A DNA stretch of 64,000 bases, from NCBI GenBank assembly GCA_027484315.1, contig JAIXTE010000005.1, positions 1 to 64,000 on the forward strand. The letters are read 5' to 3'. The notes below the pieces were generated by a model, which saw nothing but the letters and a program-made list of their open reading frames with translations, was not told the origin of the DNA and did no database searches. Shown here one piece after another: positions 16,530-25,219 of the stretch (position 1 is its first letter; every line of letters begins with the position of its first letter). Made by a program: the position numbers and the translations under genes. Origin of the DNA: Burkholderiales bacterium (GTDB taxonomy: Bacteria > Pseudomonadota > Gammaproteobacteria > Burkholderiales > Burkholderiaceae_B).

Positions 16530-17327
16530 TCATTCATCAATTAGCTGCTCGATAGCTGCACTGTCCACCGTTCGCTTTCCATTTCGTTCTTTGAGGGTAA
16601 CCCTACAAACAAATTGAGCAGGCTGCCCACTGCGCAGCAGCTTTTCGAATCGATCGAGATAATTATCATCATCGTCGAAAAGGTATGTTGGCCGAAACGT
16701 CAGCTTGAATCCACGTTGATTCACTATCACTGGATTTTTTTTGTTCCAACGCACCGACTCAAGGACAACACATTGACGACCTTTGAATCTTACTGTCGCC
16801 CGAAAACTAAGCAGATGTTCTGTATCTGGACCATTTTGCTCAAAACATTTCATGCTGTGGTTGTTCGCTAGGAATTCCTTCGTATAGCGTGAATCAAACA
16901 AGGCGCGTAGAATGGAAAACGCTTGATACTCCTGCGACGATAAGGATTTGAGCGGCTTGAGTTGCTGGGCCTGTAGCAGCGTTTCAAGCATCATCGGAAG
17001 CCTCGCGAACTCCTCAAGGCAGCTTTTTAAAAGAGCCTCAAGCTTTACAGCGCGATCAGCGTCAAATTGCAACTGAAGTTGCCGAGAGGAAATGAGGACC
17101 GGTTGGTAAAAAACCTCCTCCCGATGCGTACTAGGATTTAATCGATTTTCTAGGGCACCAGAAATTGTGAGCTCGGGTAGCAGCGCAAAAACCGGCGACA
17201 GCACAGCGCGGACTTTTCGATCAATTTCCTCAAAATCACGGCTATGTAGCTCATGAATGAACTTGCTGATCTTCAGCGGCCAAAGCCACTGTAGCGGGAT
17301 CGCAATTTTTTCAATCGAGCGCTTCAT
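16530..17327 (-). CDS. Third protein of recombinase trio
   Basis: 265 residues from the ATG at 17325-17327, which overlaps the TGA of the preceding gene (ATGA). No catalytic tyrosine-recombinase box is visible. The protein is helical in the middle, with a beta-rich C-terminus (V-R-F-K-G-R-Q-C-V-V-L, L-T-F-R-P-T-Y-L-F-D-D-D-D). The end E-Q-L-I-D-E is repeated at 8336-8404. Length and order recall the small third component of three-gene recombinase modules (for instance the Gmt trio or Tn554 TnpC), but I cannot show homology. Probably an accessory factor for the two large recombinases. Confidence 0.7.
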   Translation of the reverse strand: MKRSIEKIAIPLQWLWPLKISKFIHELHSRDFEEIDRKVRAVLSPVFALLPELTISGALENRLNPSTHREEVFYQPVLISSRQLQLQFDADRAVKLEALLKSCLEEFARLPMMLETLLQAQQLKPLKSLSSQEYQAFSILRALFDSRYTKEFLANNHSMKCFEQNGPDTEHLLSFRATVRFKGRQCVVLESVRWNKKNPVIVNQRGFKLTFRPTYLFDDDDNYLDRFEKLLRSGQPAQFVCRVTLKERNGKRTVDSAAIEQLIDE

Positions 17328-20023
17328 AACTTCCCCCTCTGGTGAATATCCCAAATAACTACCTGACAAAAAAGAGCCGCCTGCACGCAAATTCCAATCG
17401 CCGCCCTGTTGCCGGGTCTTGATTCTCTTGCGGTGATACCCTTAACCAGCGCATTGCTTTTGCCGTTGAACGCTTTTGAAGTTGATCGCCAATCTGGTTT
17501 GAAAACGTGCAGTCGCACCTGCTTTCTTCCACTACCCTTGCAATAACTCACTCGTGGTGCGCGGAGATAGGTATATTTGAATAGATTGATTAGCTGATCA
17601 CTGCCACTTTGATTTACGAGTACTCCGACCTCAAAACTGCATTGCTCAGGTTCTACACCTGAAGCTTTCAGAAAAGCGACGAGCTTCTTGAAACGTGGAT
17701 CATTTAGGGGAACAGCGAGGTTCCTGGATGTAAAAATTTCACGCAGATAAAAATAGTCTTCTTGCTGGTTGAAAGCACCAGAAGCCAGCGCAAGCAACAT
17801 GGCTTCAGTCGTGCGACGAAAACCATGACTGAATGCTTTCACCAAATGAGTGAGGTAACGCAGCTCATCCGGGTACAGTGCAGATACCGATTCCACTCGA
17901 CCGTACTGCCCTAGCACCCAATAAATCTGATTCCAAGTTTTGTTATCAATCCCGAACTGCTGCATGAGTCGTGCCGGATCAATCCCATCGACGTGTGTAA
18001 GGGCACACGCAATCTTAAAAACATCCACAGGTTTCAAATCCGCTGCAGTTTTGCTCGCTGGCCAGATTTCGTCAAAACTTGGAAATTTAATTAAGGATTG
18101 ATCCAAAGGCGGTGAAGTTTCTTTCGCGTTGTTCCCGTAAATCAGCCTCGCATGGGATTGACCGGTGGATAGGCCTCGGGAAGTTCCTCGCCGAACTGTC
18201 GATTTGTATGTATTAACGGTTGCGGAACTCAACCATACCCGGAAGTCCCACGATGGCAGGTATTCGCGCGGGATCGATCCCCATAGATTTCTCGCAGCAA
18301 GTGCGATTAAGTGATCCACGCAATGTGTGTACGTTGACCAGGATGTGCAATAACTCAAATGACCTAGATCTGCAGCAATCGCAAAAACTGGATTGGAATG
18401 ACGTACATATCGTGAATGACCGCTAAAAAGTTGCCAAAATTCGGAGGTCGCTTTTGCGTGCGAGAGCCAATGAAAACGCGCAGCCGGTTCAACGGTTACT
18501 TGCTTGAGAATTCCGTTTAGAGTGGAGAGGAACGTTGATCTGCGGTACACGTCTTCAGTTTCATAATTTCCCCATAAAGATGATTGGGGGTCTGCTCGAT
18601 CAATGCTGATGCGGTACGTCAAAAATTGCTCAAGTATCCGTGCTTGGTCTAAGGGAATACGCACGGTACGCTCGCCTGCGTCGGATTTGCTGTGTCGGAT
18701 ATTCACCAACAATGATTGCTCGAGCTCTGATATCTGAAAATCCCCGATCTCCAGTCGTAACAATTCACCGATACGCAATCTCACCAATGTCGCCAAAATA
18801 AAGGCTACAGAACAATTCACGGCAAGGGTTCGATCAGGAATAGTTCGAGCTTGCTGAACCGCTTTGAGTATCTCACTTGGCCAAATGACTTCCGCTTCGA
18901 TCATCCGTTTGTAGCTTTGCATGTAGGCTATGTCTGTTTCGATCAGGTAAACATCCGTCATATATCTTTTGAATACATCCAACCCAGCATTAAGCTGTGG
19001 GGCTGATGAGCCAGCAACGCCCGAAATAACTGGGAGCTCAGACTCTTTTAAGTGTTGAGTTACAAAGTTAAAGACAGACAACGTTGGATCTACACCCTCC
19101 AACAGATGACGAAAAACGAGTCGCGCGTACTGTTCGATAGTGCTCGGCTTGAGTATTGACTTGTGCCTTGAACCGTAGACAATCAAATAACGAACCCAGT
19201 CGAGATACATATAGCCAACGGTATCCGGATCCACAAGTCGTATAACATCGGTATCGATTTGAATCAGAATTGAGTTCTTGGACGCAAAACCCTTCGTCAT
19301 GTCCTTAAGCCGATCTTGAATCTGCTTGGCAAACCACCAGTCAGAATTCTCGATCTGACGGCTTCGTTCTCCTAAAGCTGGGTAATCATTGACTTCATCT
19401 GCATCGGCTTGAAATGTATTTTCAGGACCTTTGATCCTTTGGAACACACGTTCTTCTAAAGATTCGTATTCCAAGAAGCCGGCAACTGAGGCGAACACCA
19501 CGGGGGGTAAATATTGCTTTAACACGAGCGCAAACCCACCCACGAAACTTTCAGCGCGATCCTGACCCCAGAACCATTTATCAATCTGGGCCAGCGTTTT
19601 CTCGACATTGAGTTCAACAACGCCAAGATCACCAGGGTGCTTGGTGATCAGGCGACTCGTCGCGGCACTTATCAAAACGTTAATCACTGATCCGTCTTCG
19701 AGCACCACTGACACGCGTCCTTCAACAGCGAATTTCTTCTCGGAATTTGCCGCGATCGTACGGACCACTGCTTCGAGTAGATCAAGCCGCAGAACCAGGT
19801 CATTGACCGTTAGACTTACCAGTAGTCGCTCAGAAATCTTTAGTGCCTGAAGTTGCTTTGTCTGAAGGCATTTCCATCTATCAATAAACAGTTTCCCAAC
19901 GAATGCTTTATCGGGTCTGATGCTAACAATCAAGTCGCGTAAGACATTTGTAGATGCATAGAAATAGTCATCGACTAAGGTCGTTCTTCGGTCAACCTTA
20001 CTGAATTTAATTAAGCGACTCAT
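17324..20023 (-). CDS. Large tyrosine-recombinase-like protein (trio, second gene)
   Basis: About 899 residues. The catalytic domain lies in the middle (about residues 395-580): Arg in R-L-R-I-G-E-L-L-R-L, Lys in R-H-S-K-S-D-A-G-E-R, box II H-W-L-S-H-A-K-A-T (the usual H-x-x-R has Ser in place of Arg), then L-G-H-L-S-Y and the nucleophile-like Tyr in S-T-Y-T-H, 10 residues after the His. A further 320-residue C-terminal region of unknown fold follows. The ATG at 20021-20023 has GAGG 7 bases upstream; a TTG overlapping the previous stop is the alternative. The gene is coupled by ATGA to the third gene. Confidence 0.8.
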   Translation of the reverse strand: MSRLIKFSKVDRRTTLVDDYFYASTNVLRDLIVSIRPDKAFVGKLFIDRWKCLQTKQLQALKISERLLVSLTVNDLVLRLDLLEAVVRTIAANSEKKFAVEGRVSVVLEDGSVINVLISAATSRLITKHPGDLGVVELNVEKTLAQIDKWFWGQDRAESFVGGFALVLKQYLPPVVFASVAGFLEYESLEERVFQRIKGPENTFQADADEVNDYPALGERSRQIENSDWWFAKQIQDRLKDMTKGFASKNSILIQIDTDVIRLVDPDTVGYMYLDWVRYLIVYGSRHKSILKPSTIEQYARLVFRHLLEGVDPTLSVFNFVTQHLKESELPVISGVAGSSAPQLNAGLDVFKRYMTDVYLIETDIAYMQSYKRMIEAEVIWPSEILKAVQQARTIPDRTLAVNCSVAFILATLVRLRIGELLRLEIGDFQISELEQSLLVNIRHSKSDAGERTVRIPLDQARILEQFLTYRISIDRADPQSSLWGNYETEDVYRRSTFLSTLNGILKQVTVEPAARFHWLSHAKATSEFWQLFSGHSRYVRHSNPVFAIAADLGHLSYCTSWSTYTHCVDHLIALAARNLWGSIPREYLPSWDFRVWLSSATVNTYKSTVRRGTSRGLSTGQSHARLIYGNNAKETSPPLDQSLIKFPSFDEIWPASKTAADLKPVDVFKIACALTHVDGIDPARLMQQFGIDNKTWNQIYWVLGQYGRVESVSALYPDELRYLTHLVKAFSHGFRRTTEAMLLALASGAFNQQEDYFYLREIFTSRNLAVPLNDPRFKKLVAFLKASGVEPEQCSFEVGVLVNQSGSDQLINLFKYTYLRAPRVSYCKGSGRKQVRLHVFKPDWRSTSKAFNGKSNALVKGITARESRPGNRAAIGICVQAALFCQVVIWDIHQRGKL

Positions 20024-20031
20024 CGCAAGCC

Positions 20032-21984
20032 TCAACCTTGAAGGCCAAACAATGGAAGTATGTTCAGCTGCCTTAATAAGTCTTCGGTGGCACGAACTAC
20101 ACCTGTTGCGGATTGTTCGGGGGAAAGGTCAACTCCCATGTTATTGCTTGATTGATATATCGACCCGTGTCGCGAAAGTCGATTGATCTCCACCCTTTTT
20201 AGGTTGCAAAGATGAGACTGAACCAAGTGGCGACCGAAATTCGGTGGCAAATCAAAGCCACATTGCCTTAGGGCATCAGAAAGGTGTGTTGATCCCAACT
20301 GGCTGAGCCCATTTCGGGTTATACGAAACAACAGGGGCTCACCAGAGGCCACATCTAGAACTTTCGTAATGTTGTTAGGTATTTTCTCAGAGCATTCCAA
20401 GGCTCGAGCGCTACTGCGAAGTTGCACAAGATGTTCGACATAAAAATCCAGCTGGGCTTTTACGATTTGACCAAATGGGACCTCGACAAATTCGGTCACC
20501 TGATGGCTGTCTTTGTCGTTAAACACCACGAAATCGGCCCCGATTGAGCAACGCCTGAGTGGATAACTTTGCGCGGGGCGCAGCGCCAATGCTATTGAAC
20601 ACATGAACGCAGTCGCAATCGCGAATGCGTTGTGAAACGTCCCAAGCTCAGGCCACTTCGCATTCATGGTGGGTCTTGAGGATTCGACTTGTGTTGTTAA
20701 AGCGATCCAAGCCTGGGCTACGTTCTCTTTCTTAACTTGGGCAAGCGAACCAAATCCTCGGGTGGAGCCGACATCAATGGATACCGTTGGTATCCCAAAC
20801 GACACGAATACCGAAGAGAACAATTTTGCCGCATCCCTCTGTTTTACTTTTCTGTAATAAGCAGGTCCACGCGACAACAAGCGTGGATCGCTAAATGCAA
20901 AAGCAGCTAGCACATCATCACCACACCTATGTGCAGCTTCAATGGACAATCGATTGCGCAGATCAGTAATTTCGGGATGTTCACGATTGATTTCACTTTC
21001 CGAAACCCCAATCAATTCGCCAAGATTCTTTGCACCTGGATTCCGTGCTAAAGCAAGTTCAAGTGGATTTTTAAGTACTTGAGCAATCGGCTTTGCCAAG
21101 TACCATTCGTCTGCTTTCCGGTTTGAGTCAGCATCCACGCGCGCATTGGGCATGAATAACGATCGATTCGTATGGATGAGTGACTCTCGAACAGATAGCC
21201 AGTGAAAAGCGCCGGGCTCAGGCCAACACGGTAAAGCCACCGTGAGACTGGGTGGGCAATTGATATGCAGCGACATAAGCTCACAAATAGATGGACCATC
21301 GCCCTGCCTGGCACGTTCCTGAACCTGCGCGCTGACTTCAATCAATGTCTCTTGCGAAAAGCGCGCGTGGGTGAGTAGCACTCTTCTTTTTTGCAGGTCG
21401 TGCTCGTCATGCAAACGCATTTGATAAGCCTGCAAGCGATCGAGCGGTGATCGTACCGAGCCTTCAATCGAATGATCCAATACCTTTGCAGATTGAGACC
21501 TGGCTCTTTTTAAGGCATTCTCAACCTGGAAATCACCTCTAAACGAAAGACCTTCGAGGGGGTCTCGCTTTACATGTTTGCTTAGAATTTGAATCAGCGT
21601 TTTAGGGTGATAATCCCCAAGGTACATCGCTGTTAACACCAGCGCGAGATCTAACTTCTGAGAATCATTTACCCGGTCATACGCCATTAAGCATGACAAC
21701 GGCCCTTGCCCTGGAACAAGTTTGACTCCTAATTCCCTAGACGGAAGGCACTCGAGACGATGCTTGATTTTAGCGAGAACAAAGCTTGCCTCAACTAGCT
21801 TTGGGAAATCTAGACGTTGCCTCGCCACTTGCTCGAAGGCATCGATCAGGTTTTGAACTGCACGGTCAAGGTCTGCCGCGCAATGTGCCAAACCAAACAC
21901 CTTGATGAACTGCGAAAAATCGCGATCTGCGATGATCTGTTCAATTGATTCGTCTGTGAAAACCCTTGAAACTTCCATTTGCAT
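20032..21984 (-). CDS. Tyrosine-recombinase-like protein (trio, first gene)
   Basis: 650 residues. The C-terminal third has the order of a tyrosine recombinase: A-L-A-L-R-P-A-Q at about 466, a D-K-D-S-H beta-hairpin region at about 485, F-G-R-H-L-V-Q-S-H-L near 585, and R-L-S-R-H-G-S-I-Y near 603. The last could supply the final His/Tyr, but the motifs are degenerate. The N-terminal two thirds are helical and unrecognised. First gene of a minus-strand operon of three; GGGAG precedes the second of two closely spaced ATGs (21978). It may be a catalytically altered partner of the 899-residue protein. Confidence 0.7.
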   Translation of the reverse strand: MQMEVSRVFTDESIEQIIADRDFSQFIKVFGLAHCAADLDRAVQNLIDAFEQVARQRLDFPKLVEASFVLAKIKHRLECLPSRELGVKLVPGQGPLSCLMAYDRVNDSQKLDLALVLTAMYLGDYHPKTLIQILSKHVKRDPLEGLSFRGDFQVENALKRARSQSAKVLDHSIEGSVRSPLDRLQAYQMRLHDEHDLQKRRVLLTHARFSQETLIEVSAQVQERARQGDGPSICELMSLHINCPPSLTVALPCWPEPGAFHWLSVRESLIHTNRSLFMPNARVDADSNRKADEWYLAKPIAQVLKNPLELALARNPGAKNLGELIGVSESEINREHPEITDLRNRLSIEAAHRCGDDVLAAFAFSDPRLLSRGPAYYRKVKQRDAAKLFSSVFVSFGIPTVSIDVGSTRGFGSLAQVKKENVAQAWIALTTQVESSRPTMNAKWPELGTFHNAFAIATAFMCSIALALRPAQSYPLRRCSIGADFVVFNDKDSHQVTEFVEVPFGQIVKAQLDFYVEHLVQLRSSARALECSEKIPNNITKVLDVASGEPLLFRITRNGLSQLGSTHLSDALRQCGFDLPPNFGRHLVQSHLCNLKRVEINRLSRHGSIYQSSNNMGVDLSPEQSATGVVRATEDLLRQLNILPLFGLQG

Positions 21985-22335
21985 CTCCCGAGTACCCGAA
22001 GGTCATGGGGAAATGGTTCCACAGATTCGAAAATATTGTTTCAGCTGAAAGTGCCTTTTTTTGGCACTTTCAGCGATCAAGTCGTTTTGGTGATAGGTCA
22101 CATGGAAACTTCTAACATGGAAGACATCCAAAATCAGCGAGGTGATTCAATCACATGAAAACCCTTGGGCTCAATTTTGAGGTTCACCATTTGTTAGCGA
22201 ATAACCAGTGTTTATTTTCCATTCGGTTTATGTAATGCTCATCAAATATCTAAAAGAATTGAAGTTAGTTAATACTTAGCGAGGTTCGGATAATCTGATA
22301 TCGCCGTAATTGTTCATTAAATTAAGTTAGAAGCC
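21985..22335. other. Stretch upstream of the recombinase trio
   Basis: No gene is visible. It holds the 12+12 perfect inverted repeat at 22044-22074 and A+T-rich sequence, and presumably the trio promoter. Confidence 0.4.
22044..22074. repeat. Perfect 12+12 inverted repeat with T7 loop
   Basis: GCTGAAAGTGCC (22044-22055), seven T, GGCACTTTCAGC (22063-22074). No T-run follows on either side, so a simple rho-independent terminator is unlikely. Its position about 60-70 bases upstream of the trio suggests a regulator or recombination site. Confidence 0.7.
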
Positions 22336-22719
22336 ATGATCTTTGCTTTCGCTACAGACGACAGAACCCTGATGGTCTTTCCCAATCAGAGAGACGTCGT
22401 AACCTATTGCGAGGGGTGGGATGTTTCCGAAGGTGGTTGGCTTTTCTTTGATGCCGAGGGGACCCCCATGGAAGCTGTGTTCTCCGAGCCAGCCGCAAAG
22501 AACGGCTGGGTTATTTTCCATGGCTTTTATTCGCTGCGACTAAATGCAGAATCTGAGAAAACACATTTGCTTGTACACTTGCCACAGGTTGCTGCGGTTG
22601 AAGGTGAAGCCCCGCTCAATACAGTTGCAGCAATCGAGGGGCTTCTAAAATCACGCTTAACAGGGATGGCTGATAGCGGGCTTCGTCCGCCCGCAGCCGC
22701 CCCTAAGCTTCAACGTTAG
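22336..22719 (+). CDS. Unknown cassette-like protein
   Basis: 127 residues, soluble. It begins M-I-F-A-F-A-T-D-D-R-T-L-M-V-F-P and has a central W-L-F-F-D-A-E-G-T-P-M-E-A-V-F. The C-terminal tail (about 15 residues, P/A rich) is encoded by the attC-like site, and its TAG stop lies within the GTTAG core. This read-in is typical of cassette genes. Function unknown; small immunity-like proteins of this composition are frequent in integrons (inference). Confidence 0.6.
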   Translation: MIFAFATDDRTLMVFPNQRDVVTYCEGWDVSEGGWLFFDAEGTPMEAVFSEPAAKNGWVIFHGFYSLRLNAESEKTHLLVHLPQVAAVEGEAPLNTVAAIEGLLKSRLTGMADSGLRPPAAAPKLQR

Positions 22720-22722
22720 GGC
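22655..22722 (+). other. attC-like site, second cassette cluster
   Basis: GCTTAAC (22655-22661) and GTTAGGG (22715-22721) bracket a GC-rich central hairpin (GCGGGC/GCCCGC) and a TTCAAC inner box. It lies on the strand expected for the plus-strand genes on both sides. Confidence 0.65.
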
Positions 22723-22729
22723 GCATCAG

Positions 22730-23152
22730 ATGCAACTGCAAATCGAACCACTCTGGACAGACGACGACACACTCATGCAAGTGCGCGTGTCACTAGCAGG
22801 CAATGGGCGTCAGTCGTGGAGCGAGGCCTACTGCTATCCTGAAACAATCTCGCAGTTCGGCCAAGAGCTCATAGACTTTCCCAACTCCACCTCTCATGAA
22901 GTCAAGTTCGAACTGGGCTCTACGGATCCAAGCTACGCCGAACATTTGCTCCTTCGTGCATTTGTCTACGATGGTGTGGGCCATTGCGCAGTTGAGTTCA
23001 AGGCGGAGTCACGTGGCAATTCCCTTGTTTCTTCGTCTGTCCGATTCGCCGTTCCGACGGAGGCAGCGTCGCTGAACGAGATGGGCAGGATGATCGTGGA
23101 TTGGTCCTTGTCTCCAACCGAACCTTTTACATTTGAAGGGTCGAGCCCATGA
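22730..23152 (+). CDS. Unknown cassette-like protein
   Basis: 140 residues, soluble, beta-rich: L-W-T-D-D-D-T-L-M-Q-V-R-V-S-L-A-G-N-G at the start, F-E-L-G-S-T-D-P in the middle, then L-L-R-A-F-V-Y-D-G-V-G-H-C-A-V-E-F-K. I recall similar unnamed proteins in integron cassettes but know no function. It lies 8 bases after one attC-like site and is followed by a shortened one. Confidence 0.55.
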   Translation: MQLQIEPLWTDDDTLMQVRVSLAGNGRQSWSEAYCYPETISQFGQELIDFPNSTSHEVKFELGSTDPSYAEHLLLRAFVYDGVGHCAVEFKAESRGNSLVSSSVRFAVPTEAASLNEMGRMIVDWSLSPTEPFTFEGSSP

Positions 23153-23162
23153 GTGCATAGCG

Positions 23163-23187
23163 GCCTAACCCACCTTCAATGTTAGGC
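23163..23187 (+). other. Shortened attC remnant
   Basis: GCCTAAC (23163-23169), 11 bases containing CCTTCAA, then GTTAGGC (23181-23187). The outer boxes are perfect complements, but the inner boxes and central hairpin of a normal attC are missing. This suggests an internal deletion. Confidence 0.5.
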
Positions 23188-23226
23188 TTTGCAGTGTGGC
23201 GGAGCCAAAAAGATGGATAAAGAAAG

Positions 23227-23538
23227 ATGAATCCAGCAGACAAAGATCTCTATCAGAGAGCCGACGAGGTGCTGCACTACGTTTGGGACCCAATAGGTGT
23301 CGCCAGTACGCCTGCGGCGCGAGATGAGTACCACGGCTACCTACCTCAGGTTTTCCACCTTCTCAAAGAGAACGAAACGCCAGAAGCTATAGCGGGCTAC
23401 TTAGAGTCAATCGCAGTCAAACGCATGGGGTTTAATCCAAGCCGGGAGCATGCACTTCAGGTCGCAGCTTTACTTTTGGAATGGAAAGAAGTCCTAGCCG
23501 AGAAGTATCGTAAGCTTCCCTGTCAAGTTAACAGTTAA
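23227..23538 (+). CDS. Unknown cassette-like protein
   Basis: 103 residues, soluble and helical: N-P-A-D-K-D-L-Y-Q-R-A-D-E-V-L-H-Y-V-W-D-P-I-G-V at the start, Y-H-G-Y-L-P-Q-V-F in the middle. From memory this matches a widespread unnamed family of small proteins found in cassettes and near toxin/immunity genes. The gene ends 4 bases before the terminal repeat of the IS3-family element, so its last codons or its attC may have been altered by the insertion. Confidence 0.65.
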   Translation: MNPADKDLYQRADEVLHYVWDPIGVASTPAARDEYHGYLPQVFHLLKENETPEAIAGYLESIAVKRMGFNPSREHALQVAALLLEWKEVLAEKYRKLPCQVNS

Positions 23539-24382
23539 AAATAGAGTTTCCTGCTGACTGAATAACCCTTGGCATGTAAACCGAGGGCGGTAAATTGTTC
23601 AAAGATTCGTGCGGTCTTTCTTCGTTGTATTCTGTGCGCCACTGGTCGCAGATTTGCTCGACTTCCCGTATCGATGCAAACAAATGAGCGTCCAACACTT
23701 CATGCCTGAAGGTTCGATTGAATCTTTCTGCAAATGCGTTCTGATTGGGTTTTCCTGGCTTAATAAACATCAGTTGAACACACCGGTCTTCAGCCCATTG
23801 GCGAAATGCGTGACCCGCCATTTCGGCCCCGTTGTCGCAGCGGATTGCATCTGGCAAGCCATAGAAATCCACCAGGCGGTTCATCACTCGTATTAGTCTG
23901 GCTGCTGGAATAGAAAAACCTGGCTCAACAGCCAGTGCTTCTCGATTGGATTCATCGATGATGTTGAGCACTCGGAATCGCCTGCCATCGTACAAAGCGT
24001 CATGAACAAAGTCCAGAGCCCACACTCGATTGTGTTGGTTGAACACAATCAGGGGTTGCTTCGGCCTTGTGATGATCCGCTTCTTGGTTCGCCTTGGTAT
24101 GTTCAATTTCATCTCACAGTAAACCCGATGACAGCGTTTGTGGTTCCAGCGATTTCCATCCATGCGAAGCTTGTTGAAACACTTCCAGAAACCCCAGCGG
24201 GAATGCTTCTCTACGACCTTATTCAGGGCTTCGATCAAAGCGGCATCTCGTTGAATTCGATTTGATTCAGATTGGCTGTAATACGTCGTCCGAGAAAGCC
24301 CAAAGAGTTCACAGGCTTTGCTCACCTTCAGGCCAAACTTTGCAACTGCACGTCTGGCCATTTCTTTACGCTCAGACGACAT
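23528..24382 (-). CDS. IS3-family transposase OrfB (DDE)
   Basis: 284-residue frame with the HTH_21 region and an rve integrase core. DDE residues are visible: Asp in W-A-L-D-F-V-H-D, Asp in R-C-D-N-G-A-E-M, Glu in A-F-A-E-R-F-N-R. The G-L-S-R-T-T-Y-Y-S upstream motif is typical. Normally made as a fusion with OrfA by -1 frameshifting. The C-terminal S-I-F-N-C is encoded by the terminal repeat and flanking sequence. Confidence 0.92.
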   Translation of the reverse strand: MSSERKEMARRAVAKFGLKVSKACELFGLSRTTYYSQSESNRIQRDAALIEALNKVVEKHSRWGFWKCFNKLRMDGNRWNHKRCHRVYCEMKLNIPRRTKKRIITRPKQPLIVFNQHNRVWALDFVHDALYDGRRFRVLNIIDESNREALAVEPGFSIPAARLIRVMNRLVDFYGLPDAIRCDNGAEMAGHAFRQWAEDRCVQLMFIKPGKPNQNAFAERFNRTFRHEVLDAHLFASIREVEQICDQWRTEYNEERPHESLNNLPPSVYMPRVIQSAGNSIFNC

Positions 24383-24679
24383 AAAAGCTTTTTTCCGAGA
24401 ACATCCTTCAATGCAGCAATTTCCAAAGCTTGTTCAGCAAACAAACGCTTTAGCTTGTCGTTCTCGATTTCTAACTCTCGCATCCGCTTGAGCTCAGAAA
24501 CCGATACCCCAGCGTATTTGGATTTCCACTGGTAGTAGGTTGGCTGGCTGATGCAATGTTTCCTGCAAACTTCTGCAACTGCGATTCCAGATTCACCTTC
24601 CTTCAAAATGGCAACAATCTGGCTTTCCGTAAATCGTGATTTCCTCACTTCGTTCTACTGCGTTATACAGGAAATTCTA
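23542..24679 (-). mobile_element. IS3-family insertion sequence, complete
   Basis: About 1.14 kb containing orfA and orfB. Terminal inverted repeats TAGAGTTTCCTG (23542-23553) and CAGGAAATTCTA (24668-24679) match at 11 of 12 positions. A clear target duplication is not resolvable in the A-rich flanks. Both frames look intact. Confidence 0.85.
24328..24648 (-). CDS. IS3-family transposase OrfA
   Basis: 106-residue protein with an N-terminal helix-turn-helix (F-T-E-S-Q-I-V-A-I-L-K-E-G-E-S-G), then the W-K-S-K-Y region and a leucine-zipper-like segment (E-I-E-N-D-K-L-K-R-L-F-A-E-Q-A-L-E). A slippery AAAAAAG (minus strand, 24394-24388) lies in the 55-base overlap with OrfB, so a fused OrfAB can be made. 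Confidence 0.92.
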   Translation of the reverse strand: MRKSRFTESQIVAILKEGESGIAVAEVCRKHCISQPTYYQWKSKYAGVSVSELKRMRELEIENDKLKRLFAEQALEIAALKDVLGKKLLCRLSVKKWPDVQLQSLA

Positions 24680-24886
24680 AAGTTTCATCTGTTCGCTGTC
24701 AGGGGAAGCTTGCGCCTCAAGCTGAAGATTCGACGCTGCTGCATCACGTGAAGATCTATTGCTACAAAGGCGAGAAATTCCAATGGTGAGCCAGAAAAAC
24801 GTGATGGTACGGCGAGCAGATCTTGGACATTTCATTCTTCAACAGATCTTTGGATGCGCAAGCTCATCAAGCGCAAATACCTTTCG

Positions 24887-25201
24887 ATGAAGCGTGTCGG
24901 AATCCCATTGCAATATGCGTGTTTCACATGCCGCAAGTGCTTCAAGAGGCCGCAGTTTAGCGTCTCTAATTCGCGTTTTATGACTTCAGAACAGGCCAAG
25001 GGTCAGCGTACCGAGTTAGATGAATTTGTTGAAGCCCAACGAGAGTATAAATGCCCAGACTGTGGTGAACCATGTAGCTTCATGGGGCAAGATTTCAAAG
25101 CACCAAAAAAAACAGATTTGAAAGAATGGAAGAAAGTAGAAAAATTTATTAATGAAGGAAAGATTTTCTACCGTGGCACTCGCAACCGAGACAGCAGTTG
25201 A
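24887..25201 (+). CDS. Small zinc-ribbon protein
   Basis: 104 residues from the second in-frame ATG (24887); the first (24854) would add a basic 11-residue N-terminus. Two Cys pairs, C-F-T-C-R-K-C near residue 12 and C-P-D-C-G-E-P-C near 58, suggest a zinc-ribbon that binds nucleic acid or protein. The end K-I-F-Y-R-G-T-R-N-R is basic. Common as an unnamed small protein in accessory regions. No attC is evident on either side. Confidence 0.6.
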   Translation: MKRVGIPLQYACFTCRKCFKRPQFSVSNSRFMTSEQAKGQRTELDEFVEAQREYKCPDCGEPCSFMGQDFKAPKKTDLKEWKKVEKFINEGKIFYRGTRNRDSS

Positions 25202-25219
25202 AACGCTGGATGCGCCTTT

